From Streptomyces rimosus subsp. rimosus (lineage in GTDB: Bacteria > Actinomycetota > Actinomycetes > Streptomycetales > Streptomycetaceae): a stretch of 64,000 nucleotides of DNA. A program made the position numbers and the translations under genes. Location of the stretch: assembly GCF_000720725.1 (NCBI RefSeq), contig NZ_JOCQ01000013.1, forward strand, positions 62,001 to 126,000, given 5' to 3'. Below, piece after piece: positions 1 through 7,137 of this stretch. The notes beneath the pieces were generated by a model, which did no database searches, had not been told where the DNA came from, and worked only from the letters and a program-made list of their open reading frames with translations. Every line of letters begins with the position of its first letter. Position 1 is the stretch's first letter.

Positions 1-203
1 ACCAGCGCCTTGGCGGCCAGCGGCTGGACGAGACCGGCGGCCGAGCCGACCAGCGTCAGCAGCCCGCCCAGGGCGATGGCGGCGCGGTGCGGCCGGATGT
101 GGCCGTACAGCACGCGCCAGGTCTTGCGGACGGGCAGGGAGGGGCCCTGCGGGGGTTCCGCTCCGGCGGCGGTCGAGTCGGTGCTCGTGGTCTCGGTGCT
201 CAC
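1..203 (-). CDS. ABC transporter, N-terminal fragment (runs off the window)
   Basis: Only the first 67 codons are present; the gene continues beyond position 1. A GTG start at 201-203 opens a hydrophilic, Thr/Ser-rich head, then KTWRVLYGHIRPHR and a hydrophobic stretch with ALGGLL and LVGSAAGLVQPL. A basic segment leading into a first membrane helix that ends in GLVQPL is what the first helix of ABC exporters (fused membrane and ATPase domains) usually looks like. No ATPase motif can be seen because the rest is missing, so the assignment rests on this N-terminus alone and the substrate cannot be guessed. No strong ribosome binding site precedes the GTG. Confidence 0.6.
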   Translation of the reverse strand, partial: MSTETTSTDSTAAGAEPPQGPSLPVRKTWRVLYGHIRPHRAAIALGGLLTLVGSAAGLVQPLAAKAL

Positions 204-304
204 GCTGAACAAGACGCGGGGGAGGGGCGATTACCTGTGCTTCACCCGCAGGTAATTCCGCACAGGGCCGCGGGCACCAGGGGCCCACGCGTGCGCCCGC
301 GCTC

Positions 305-1123
305 CTACCGCCCCTCGCTCCCCGTTCCGCCCCGTACGCCGCACAGGTGCAGCAGCGCCGCCACCGCGCGGTACGGGTCGGTGCGTCCGGCCCGGTCCTC
401 CGCGGCCAGCAGCCGTTCCAGCTCGCCGTCGGAGGGCAGCGGCGCGTCGTCCGCCGCGGTGTCGGTGAAGATCCGTACGCCGTACCAGGTCTCCAGCGGT
501 GCGCCGATCCCGTCGAGCGTGGCGGTCAGGGCCGCCAGGCGGTCGGCGCGCGCCTTCAGGCCGAGGCGGTTGACGTACTCGGCGGAGTCGAAGGCGGCCA
601 GCGCGCCGTCCCAGTCGCCGGACAGGCCCGGCCGCATGGCGAGGGCGTCGGCGTTGCGCACCACCAGGGACAGCAGTCCGCCGGGTGCCAGGACGCGGGC
701 CAGTCCGGCCAGCATCGGGTCCGGCTCCGCCACGTACATCAGCACGCCGTGGCACAGCACCACGTCGAAGGCGCCGGGCAGGAAGTGCACGCCGGTGTCC
801 CGGCCGTCGCCCTCGATGAGCTGGACGCGCTCCTGGATGCCGGCCGGTTCCTCCGCCAGTGCCGTGCGGGCGGCCGCCAGCATCGCGGGGTCGGCCTCCA
901 GGCCGGTGACCTTGTGGCCGGCGCGGGCCAGCCGGAGCGCCTGGGTGCCCTGGCCGGTCCCCACGTCGAGCACCCGCAGCCGCTGTCCCACCGGGAAGCG
1001 CGCCGAGATCTGCTCCTCCAGCTGGCGGGCCACCAGCTCCTGGCGGACCGTGTTGCGCAGTCCGCCCAGCCCGCCCAGCCACCGTACGGCGCCGGGCGAG
1101 AAGCCCGAAGGGGGCGCGTTCAG
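305..1123 (-). CDS. class I SAM-dependent methyltransferase
   Basis: Predicted 272-residue methyltransferase. The SAM-binding fold shows as motif I VLDVGTGQGTQALRLA (about residue 45), the acidic residue after strand 2 (GLEAD), motif II/III GRDTGVHFLPGAFDVVLCHG and the post-motif APGGLLSLVVRN. The substrate is unknown; relatives are annotated only as methyltransferases. The first plausible start is CTG at 1121-1123, which overlaps the TGA of the upstream DUF3043 gene (CTGA, the same geometry as a common ATGA overlap) and lies seven bases after a GGAG. The next in-frame ATG is deep inside the SAM domain, so CTG is preferred. It is probably co-translated with the DUF3043 gene. Confidence 0.8.
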   Translation of the reverse strand: MNAPPSGFSPGAVRWLGGLGGLRNTVRQELVARQLEEQISARFPVGQRLRVLDVGTGQGTQALRLARAGHKVTGLEADPAMLAAARTALAEEPAGIQERVQLIEGDGRDTGVHFLPGAFDVVLCHGVLMYVAEPDPMLAGLARVLAPGGLLSLVVRNADALAMRPGLSGDWDGALAAFDSAEYVNRLGLKARADRLAALTATLDGIGAPLETWYGVRIFTDTAADDAPLPSDGELERLLAAEDRAGRTDPYRAVAALLHLCGVRGGTGSEGR

Positions 1124-1716
1124 GGCCGCTCTCCGCGCTTGACCTGCGGCTTCGGCAGACGCAGCCGGCGCATCTGGAGGGTGCGCATCAGGGCGTACGG
1201 CTTGACGCCCTTCAGGTTCTCGTTCGGGAAGCGCTGCTTGAGGCGCTTGCCCAGCGAGAACCACAGCACGAACGAGTCGATGACGATCAGCACGATGATG
1301 AACAGCCACAGCAGCAGCGCGATGTTCTGGATCCCCGGCTGCCGCAGCATCGTCAGCACCAGGATGATCACGGCCATCGGCAGGAAGAACTCCGCCACGC
1401 ACCAGCGCGAGTCGACGAAGTCGCGCGCGAAGCGCCGCACCGGGCCCTTGTCGCGCACCGGCAGGAACCGCTCGTCACCGTTGGCCAGCGCCTCGCGCTG
1501 CCGGGCCATGTCGGCGCGCCGGGCCTCCCGGGCGGCCTTCTGGGCCTCCTTGCGGTTGGCCGGCGTGTGCGCGCGCGTATGGCGCTGCGACTGCGCCTGG
1601 CTGCGCTTCGGCGTCGGGCGGCCCTTCGGGGCCTGCGGGTCGCGGGGCTGCTTGGGCTCGGACGCGGTCACCTTGGCGGTCGCGGCCTGCTCATCCTTCG
1701 AACGGCTTCGGAACAC
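1120..1716 (-). CDS. DUF3043 membrane protein
   Basis: A 198-residue protein of the actinobacterial DUF3043 family, function unknown. The N-terminal 100 residues are highly charged (KGRPTPKRSQAQSQRH, EAQKAAREARRADM). They are followed by the family core RRFARDFVDSRWCVAEFFLP and two adjacent membrane helices (AVIILVLTML; LLLWLFIIVLIVIDSFVLW). The C-terminus is basic and cytoplasmic. I chose GTG at 1714-1716 (VFRSRSKDEQ), because this is where family members normally begin; the frame is open 12 codons further upstream. The stop overlaps the CTG start of the methyltransferase. It is divergent from pspA. Confidence 0.85.
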   Translation of the reverse strand: MFRSRSKDEQAATAKVTASEPKQPRDPQAPKGRPTPKRSQAQSQRHTRAHTPANRKEAQKAAREARRADMARQREALANGDERFLPVRDKGPVRRFARDFVDSRWCVAEFFLPMAVIILVLTMLRQPGIQNIALLLWLFIIVLIVIDSFVLWFSLGKRLKQRFPNENLKGVKPYALMRTLQMRRLRLPKPQVKRGERP

Positions 1717-2021
1717 ATACGCAAGGGTACGGGTTGGCGGTGCATGGACCACAGCGGCATGGGGAACGATCCGGCAACGGCACGGGCCCGTGGCCGGTGC
1801 GACCTCAGGGACGTAACGGGGTGAAAGGGATGGATGGTGAGGGCCCCGGGCTTTCCCTACTCCCTGCGCCGGATAACCGCGCCGCCCTGATCGTCCTGCA
1901 GGAGGAGCGCATCCGGGTCCGAACAGTGCGGTAATGGAACCGGGGCCCGTACTGTGGGGTCTGTAGATGTGCTGGAGCCGAAGCCCGATGTAACTCGGTC
2001 AGAAGGGGGCGCGCGAGGCCC
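1717..2021. other. intergenic region between DUF3043 and pspA (divergent)
   Basis: About 305 bases without a credible gene. It must hold the promoters of both divergent units. I see a GC palindrome (GGGCCCCGGG core near 1840) and a TAGATG near 1964 that could be a -10 for pspA, but no convincing -35 and no clear operator. Nothing here resembles an RNA gene. Confidence 0.4.
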
Positions 2022-2822
2022 ATGAGCGGTGTCATGAAGCGGATGGGGATGATCTTCCGCGCGAAGGCCAACAAGGCCCTGGACCGGGCCGAGGATCCGC
2101 GCGAGACCCTTGACTACTCGTACCAGAAGCAGCTGGAGCTGCTCCAGAAGGTACGCCGCGGCGTCGCCGACGTGGCGACCTCCCGCAAGCGCCTGGAGCT
2201 GCAGCTCAACCAGCTCCAGACCCAGTCCTCCAAGCTGGAGGACCAGGGGCGCAAGGCGCTCTCGCTCGGCCGCGAGGACCTCGCCCGCGAGGCGCTGTCC
2301 CGCCGGGCGGCCCTCCAGCAGCAGGTCACGGACCTGGAGACGCAGCACCAGACCCTCCAGGGCGAGGAGGAGAAGCTCACCCTCGCCGCCCAGCGCCTCC
2401 AGGCCAAGGTCGACGCCTTCCGTACGAAGAAGGAGACGATCAAGGCGACCTACACCGCCGCCCAGGCCCAGACCCGGATCGGCGAGGCGTTCTCCGGCAT
2501 CTCCGAGGAGATGGGCGACGTCGGCATGGCCATCGAGCGCGCGGAGGACAAGACCGCGCAGATGCAGGCCCGGGCCGGCGCCATCGACGAACTGCTCGCC
2601 TCCGGCGCGCTGGACGACCCGTCCGGCATGGCCAAGGACGACATCGCCGCCGAGCTGGACCGGCTCTCCGGCGGCACGGACGTCGAGCTGGAGCTCCAGC
2701 GGATGAAGGCCGAGCTGGCGGGGCCGGGCGCCGACAAGCAGGCCATCGAGGGCGGCCCGGCGGGCCAGGGGCAGCAGGCTCCGCAGGCGCAGCCCGGACA
2801 GCCGCGTTTCGACAAGCAGTGA
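2022..2822 (+). CDS. pspA: PspA/IM30 family envelope stress protein
   Basis: A 266-residue PspA/Vipp1 family protein. These are peripheral inner-membrane proteins that assemble into rods or rings and protect the membrane under envelope stress. The sequence begins MSGVMKRMGMIFRAKANKA, an amphipathic membrane-binding helix, followed by the near-universal family segment EDPRETLDYSYQKQLELL and a long coiled coil (about residues 30-190, rich in Q, K, E and L heptads). The C-terminal tail is Gln/Pro/Gly-rich and probably disordered. The ATG at 2022 is kept because family members start MSGVMKR; ATG at 2034 is possible. It is followed after 110 bases by pspAA, the usual actinobacterial partner. Confidence 0.95.
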   Translation: MSGVMKRMGMIFRAKANKALDRAEDPRETLDYSYQKQLELLQKVRRGVADVATSRKRLELQLNQLQTQSSKLEDQGRKALSLGREDLAREALSRRAALQQQVTDLETQHQTLQGEEEKLTLAAQRLQAKVDAFRTKKETIKATYTAAQAQTRIGEAFSGISEEMGDVGMAIERAEDKTAQMQARAGAIDELLASGALDDPSGMAKDDIAAELDRLSGGTDVELELQRMKAELAGPGADKQAIEGGPAGQGQQAPQAQPGQPRFDKQ

Positions 2823-2932
2823 CGGCCGGCGGCGGTTAGCCTCGTCGCGACCGCCGCACCGGACCGGCTGCCGCACCGGACCAGCCGGACCGTCCGGACC
2901 AGACCGTCGCACCGGACCAGAAGGAGACCGTC

Positions 2933-3211
2933 GTGATCGTACGGATCATGGGGGAGGGGCAGGTGAAGCTCGACGACGCGCATTTCGTCGAGCTGAACAA
3001 GCTGGACGACGAGCTGCTCGACGAGATGGAGAGCGGCGACGAGGACGGCTTCCGGCGCACCCTGGGCGCCCTTCTGGACGCGGTGCGCCGCCTGGGCGCC
3101 CCACTGCCGGACGACTCCCTGGAGCCGTCCGAACTGATCCTGCCCGCCGAGGACGCGAGCCTCGACGAGGTCAGGCAGATGCTCAGCGACGACGGCCTGA
3201 TCCCGGGCTGA
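2933..3211 (+). CDS. pspAA: PspA-associated protein PspAA
   Basis: A 92-residue acidic protein starting GTG at 2933 after AGAAGGAGA. The pattern MIVRIMGEGQVKLDD, a central LNKLDDELLDEME and a C-terminal LPAEDASLDEVRQML match the small PspAA proteins found next to actinobacterial pspA and thought to modulate PspA. Its position directly behind pspA on the same strand supports this. The mechanism is not visible from sequence. Confidence 0.85.
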   Translation: MIVRIMGEGQVKLDDAHFVELNKLDDELLDEMESGDEDGFRRTLGALLDAVRRLGAPLPDDSLEPSELILPAEDASLDEVRQMLSDDGLIPG

Positions 3212-3240
3212 CCGGCCGCCGCCGGACTTCCGGGCCGGTC
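3210..3240 (+). terminator. hairpin after pspAA
   Basis: Eight-base inverted repeat GACCGGCC / GGCCGGTC with a 15-base loop, starting at the pspAA stop codon. There is no T-run, as is usual in Streptomyces. It could separate psp from the downstream kinase. Confidence 0.45.
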
Positions 3241-3397
3241 GTCCTCCCGTCCTCCGGACTTGTGGACCGGTCGCCACCGGACCTTTGGACCGGTCGGCTT
3301 CCGGGCCGACCGACCCCGGCCACCTTGCGGCCCGTACGACCTCCAGCGCAGGCAGCGCCCCGGACCCCGCGCGGGACCGGGGCGCTACCGTTTCCCC

Positions 3398-4684
3398 GTG
3401 ACTCCCCTCGCCCCCGGGCAGGCCGGCCCGCGTCCGGGCGGCGGCCCGCTCGCCTGGATACGCGCGCACCCGCACGCCTGCGACACCGCCCTGGCGCTCG
3501 CCGTCTTCGCGGCCATCCTGGTCGGCGCGATGGCCGGGCCGCACGGACCGCACGGCCCCCGCTTCGGCGAACGCGAGCTGACCGCCACCACCGCGCTCCT
3601 CGCCGCCGTGGCCGGCGGCGCCCTGGCGCTGCGCCGCCGCTTCCCGCGCAGCGTGCTGGCGGTGACCGTCGTCTGCACCATCCTCGAACTCCTCCTCGAA
3701 ACCGAGGCGCCGCGCGCCCCGGTCGCCTGCTCCGTGGTCATCGCGCTGTGCACCCTCGCCGCGCGTACGGACCGCTCCACCACCTGGCGCGTCGGCGCGC
3801 TGACCGTCGTGGTGCTCACCGCCGCCGCGATGCTCTTCGGGGCCCGCCCCTGGTACGCACAGGAGAATCTGGGCATCTTCGCCTGGACCGGGATGGCCGC
3901 CGCGGCCGGTGACGCGGTCCGCAGCCGCCGCGCCTTCGTCGCCGCCATAAGGGAGCGGGCCGAACGCGCCGAGCGCACCCGCGAGGAGGAGGCCCGGCGC
4001 CGCGTCGCCGAGGAGCGCATGCGCATCGCCCGCGAGCTGCACGACGTGGTCGCCCACCACATCGCCCTGGTCAACGTGCAGGCCGGGGTCGCCTCGCACG
4101 TCATGGACAGCCGCCCCGACCAGGCCAAGCAGGCCCTGGCCCACGTACGCGAAGCGTCCCGCTCCGCCCTGGACGAACTGCGCGCCACGGTCGGCCTGCT
4201 ACGCCAGTCCGACGACCCGCACGCCCCCACCGAACCCGCCCCGGGCCTGGCCGTCCTGGACCACCTCGTGGACGGCTTCGTACGGTCCGGCCTCCCCGTC
4301 GACCTCGACGTCCCGCGCCCCGCGGACGCCCTGCCCGCAGCCATCGACCTGACCGCGTACCGCATCGTCCAGGAAGCCCTGACCAACGTGCACAAACACG
4401 CCGGCGCGGGCGCCCGCGCGACGGTCCGTATCGCGCGGGGCGCCGACGCGCTGACCGTCACCGTGCTGGACGACGACGGCGTCCCGGACCACGGCCCCGG
4501 CACCCCGGAACCCGGCGGCGGCCACGGCCTGATCGGCATGCGCGAACGCGTCGCCGCCCTGCGCGGCACCGTCGAGACCGGCCCCCGCCCGGCCGGCGGC
4601 TTCCGGGTACACGTACGCCTGCCGCTCCCGACCGTCCAAGCCGCCCACCGGGCCGGCGGCTGCCGCGCGGGGGAGACCGGATGA
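3398..4684 (+). CDS. sensor histidine kinase (HPK7/NarX-like)
   Basis: A 428-residue membrane histidine kinase. The N-terminal half holds about five hydrophobic segments (for example DTALALAVFAAILVGAM). A basic coiled linker RERAERAERTREEEARRR follows, then the HisKA_3 phosphoacceptor RELHDVVAHH (His about residue 214). The HATPase part has the N-box TAYRIVQEALTNVHKHA and GHGLIGMRERVAALRG. GTG at 3398 is the first start consistent with the hydrophobic N-terminus; the frame is open further upstream. A LuxR-type response regulator that would be its natural partner lies at 6176, but a MerR gene and a broken deacetylase gene sit between them. The signal sensed is unknown. Confidence 0.9.
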   Translation: MTPLAPGQAGPRPGGGPLAWIRAHPHACDTALALAVFAAILVGAMAGPHGPHGPRFGERELTATTALLAAVAGGALALRRRFPRSVLAVTVVCTILELLLETEAPRAPVACSVVIALCTLAARTDRSTTWRVGALTVVVLTAAAMLFGARPWYAQENLGIFAWTGMAAAAGDAVRSRRAFVAAIRERAERAERTREEEARRRVAEERMRIARELHDVVAHHIALVNVQAGVASHVMDSRPDQAKQALAHVREASRSALDELRATVGLLRQSDDPHAPTEPAPGLAVLDHLVDGFVRSGLPVDLDVPRPADALPAAIDLTAYRIVQEALTNVHKHAGAGARATVRIARGADALTVTVLDDDGVPDHGPGTPEPGGGHGLIGMRERVAALRGTVETGPRPAGGFRVHVRLPLPTVQAAHRAGGCRAGETG

Positions 4685-4706
4685 CCATCGCCGCTGCCTT
4701 GCAGCA

Positions 4707-4734
4707 GGCCCTCGGTCGTGCGAGGCCGAGGGCC
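4707..4734. terminator. terminator between histidine kinase and merR
   Basis: Perfect nine-base inverted repeat GGCCCTCGG / CCGAGGGCC with a 10-base loop, lying between the converging kinase and MerR genes. It can serve both directions. Confidence 0.65.
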
Positions 4735-4736
4735 CG

Positions 4737-5123
4737 TCAGACGGCATCGGGCGCAGGGGCACGGTCGTAGTCGAGCACCGCGTCCAGATACTCCGCTATC
4801 GCGTCCCGGTTGCGGGTCAGGCACTCGATGTGGCCGGTCATCCTGTCGCGCTCGCGCCGCAGCGTGGCGATCATCTCCGGGGTCGCGTCGCGGAAGTAGA
4901 TGGTCCGGGGCTGGTCGAGGCAGGGCAGGATCTGCTTGATGATGCGGGTCGGCAGTCCGGCGTCGAGCAGGCCCCGGATCTGCAGGACGCGGTCGACGAA
5001 CCGTTCGTCGTAGTCGCGGTAGCCGTTGGCGCCGCGGGCGGCGGCGATGAGGCCCTGTTCCTCGTAGTACCGCAGCAGCCTGCGGGAGGTGCCGGTGCGC
5101 TCCGAGAGCTCCCCGATACGCAT
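4737..5123 (-). CDS. MerR family transcriptional regulator
   Basis: A 128-residue MerR regulator. The winged-helix DNA-binding domain is intact: MRIGELSERTGTSRRLLRYYEEQGL followed by the wing (RGANGYRDYDE). A dimerising coiled helix ends near residue 115. No effector cysteine pair of a metal sensor is present, so the ligand is probably organic or a drug. ATG at 5123 (GGGGTGA upstream) is chosen; GTG at 5132 is possible. It is divergent from the deacetylase, and a perfect 10-base inverted repeat lies between them, so it probably controls that gene and itself. Confidence 0.9.
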   Translation of the reverse strand: MRIGELSERTGTSRRLLRYYEEQGLIAAARGANGYRDYDERFVDRVLQIRGLLDAGLPTRIIKQILPCLDQPRTIYFRDATPEMIATLRRERDRMTGHIECLTRNRDAIAEYLDAVLDYDRAPAPDAV

Positions 5124-5151
5124 GTGACTCACCCCACATGATGACGCTTTG

Positions 5152-5173
5152 ACCTTCACATCAATGTGAAGGT
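5152..5173. promoter_or_regulatory. probable MerR operator
   Basis: Perfect inverted repeat ACCTTCACAT / ATGTGAAGGT with a two-base centre, lying between divergent merR and the deacetylase. TTGACC at 5149-5154 overlaps its left edge as a -35 for the rightward gene, so the dyad would occupy the spacer, the usual place for MerR-family operators. The -10 (TCGACG region) is weak. The ACCTT...AAGGT arms resemble operators of known MerR-family members. Confidence 0.75.
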
Positions 5174-5229
5174 TCGACGCTGTCCATCGAACGACGCCGC
5201 AGTACACCCTAATGACGAGGTGAGCCCCG

Positions 5230-6114
5230 ATGGACAACCAGCTCTTCGACTACAGCCCCATCGTCGAGCGCGAGCCGATCCAGTGGCCCGGCGGCGCCCG
5301 GATCGCCTTCTACGTCGGGCTGAACGTCGAGCACTACCAGGTCGACCGCCCCTCGACGAGCATCTTCCCCGACACCCGGGCCCTGGCCCCGGACCCGCTC
5401 AACTACGGATGGCGGGACTACGGCCCCCGGGTCGGCATCTGGCGGCTGATCGACAGCCTGGACCGCCACGGCCTGCGGGCCAGCGTGATGCTCAACTCCG
5501 ATGTGACCGCGCGCTATCCGCAGATCATCAAGGCCGGCCTGGAGCGTGACTGAGCCTGGGCCGCGCACGGCAGGAACAACTCCATTCTTCAGGCCGATAT
5601 GAGCGAGGACGAGGAGCGCGCATATCTGCGCGAGGTGATCGGCACGATCGAGAAGGCGACCGGCCGCCGGCCGCGCGGCTGGCTCGGCCCCGCGCTCACC
5701 GAGACCTTCCGCACCCCGCACCTCCTCGCCGAACTGGGCCTTCAGTACGTGCTGGACTGGGCGAACGACGACCAGCCGTACCGGCTGAACGTGCCGGGCA
5801 TGCTCAGCGTGCCCTATTCGATCGAGATCAACGACGTCCAGATGTTCGTCGGCAAGAGCCTCAGCGGCCCCGACTTCCTCCAGATCGTCAAGGACCAGCT
5901 CGACCAGCTCCACGAGGAGTCGGCGGACAGCGGCCGGGTGATGTCCCTCGTCCTGCACCCGTTCGTCATCAACCAGCCGTTCCGCCACAAGTACCTGGAC
6001 CAGGCGCTCGAACACATCGCGCACCACCCCGGCGTCTGGCTGACCACCAGCGACGAGATCGCCGACCACTACGCCCGGACGACCGCCCCGGCGGCCGGCA
6101 CAGGAAGGGAGTGA
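5230..6114 (+). pseudogene. polysaccharide deacetylase family protein, interrupted by an in-frame TGA
   Basis: Together the two halves (5230-5553 and 5599-6114, same frame) encode a complete protein of about 294 residues of the NodB/PuuE-like deacetylase family. The first half has GGARIAFYVGLNVEHYQ, the PLNYGWRDYGPRVGIWRL region and MLNSDVTARYPQII. The second has GWLGPALTETFRTP, YVLDWANDD and the metal/active-site histidine region LHPFVINQPFRH. The codon at 5551-5553 is TGA, between ERD and AWAAHGRNNS; family members have Trp here (WAW..HG), so TGG probably mutated to TGA. No frame change is needed and the downstream half shows no decay. It is therefore a recent nonsense mutation, readthrough or a base-call error. 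Start ATG 5230 follows GAGGTGAG. The substrate cannot be told. Confidence 0.8.
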
Positions 6115-6163
6115 GCCGGGCGGGGCCTGCCACCGCTCAGGAGTCGGCCACGACCCCGCCCTC

Positions 6164-6169
6164 TACCCT
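6164..6169 (+). promoter_or_regulatory. -10 element of a probable leaderless transcript
   Basis: TACCCT lies six bases before the GTG at 6176, a spacing that puts the transcription start on the first base of the start codon. No ribosome binding site is present upstream. Inferred from spacing only. Confidence 0.4.
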
Positions 6170-6175
6170 GTGGCT

Positions 6176-6913
6176 GTGCGCAAACAGCCCGAGTCCGTGC
6201 CGCCGCCGACGACCGCCGAACCCGTCAGGCGGCTGAGAGTTCTCCTCGCCGACGACCAGGCCCTGCTCCGCAGCGCCTTCCGCATCCTGGTCGACTCCGA
6301 GCCCGACATGGAAGTGGTGGGGGAGGCGTCCGACGGGGCCGCGGCGTACGAGCTGACGCGGGCCACGGGGGCCGACGTCGTCCTGATGGACATCCGGATG
6401 CCGGGCGTGGACGGCCTCGCCGCCACCCGCATGATCACCGCCGATCCGGACCTGACCGCCGTACGCGTGGTCATCCTGACCACCTTCGAGGTGGACGACT
6501 ACGTGGTGCAGGCGCTGCGCGGCGGGGCCAGCGGGTTCCTCGGGAAGGGCGCCGAGCCGGACGAGCTGCTGAGCGCCATCCGGATCGCGGCGGCCGGGGA
6601 GGCGCTGCTGTCACCGGCCGCGACGAAGGGGCTGATCGCCAAATTCCTCGCGCAGGGGGAGGGGCCGTCCGAGGACGGGCCCGGGCGGCCCGGGGCGGCC
6701 GAGCTGGGCGCGCTGACCGGGCGGGAGCGGGAGGTGCTCGTGCTGGTCGCGGGCGGGCTGTCCAACGACGAGATCGCCAAGGAGCTCGCGGTCAGCCCGC
6801 TGACGGTCAAGACGCATGTCAACCGGGCCATGGCCAAGCTGGGCGCGCGCGACCGGGCGCAGCTGGTGGTCATCGCGTACGAATCGGGGCTGGTGCGCCC
6901 GCGGGTGCAGTAG
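6176..6913 (+). CDS. NarL/FixJ family response regulator
   Basis: A 245-residue response regulator with an N-terminal receiver (LLADDQALLRSAF acidic pair; phosphoacceptor Asp in VVLMDIRMPG at about residue 71; switch Thr in VVILTTFE; Lys in GFLGKG) and a C-terminal LuxR-type helix-turn-helix (LTGREREVLVLVAGGLSNDEIA, SPLTVKTHVNRAMAKL). It is the likely partner of the kinase at 3398-4684. It starts GTG at 6176 as an apparently leaderless gene; GTG at 6170 would add two residues. It is followed after 220 bases by the RND permease, a possible target. Confidence 0.92.
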   Translation: MRKQPESVPPPTTAEPVRRLRVLLADDQALLRSAFRILVDSEPDMEVVGEASDGAAAYELTRATGADVVLMDIRMPGVDGLAATRMITADPDLTAVRVVILTTFEVDDYVVQALRGGASGFLGKGAEPDELLSAIRIAAAGEALLSPAATKGLIAKFLAQGEGPSEDGPGRPGAAELGALTGREREVLVLVAGGLSNDEIAKELAVSPLTVKTHVNRAMAKLGARDRAQLVVIAYESGLVRPRVQ

Positions 6914-7137
6914 GGGCCGGTCCGCCCATGGGGGCAGTAGGTCCGCGGGTGCAGCAGGGGGTGGAGACCGCCGTACTCCGAACGCGGTAGTCGGGCGGGG
7001 CGGAAACCGACCTGCGGGCGAGGGAATGCGCGTGGGGCATGGCGGATCGTTTAGGCGGGCCAGTGGTGCCCGCCCGTGGGCCGGAGACGCCCGCCCGCCG
7101 GTACGCCGTAGTACAGAACAGAAGAGAGACCCCACCC

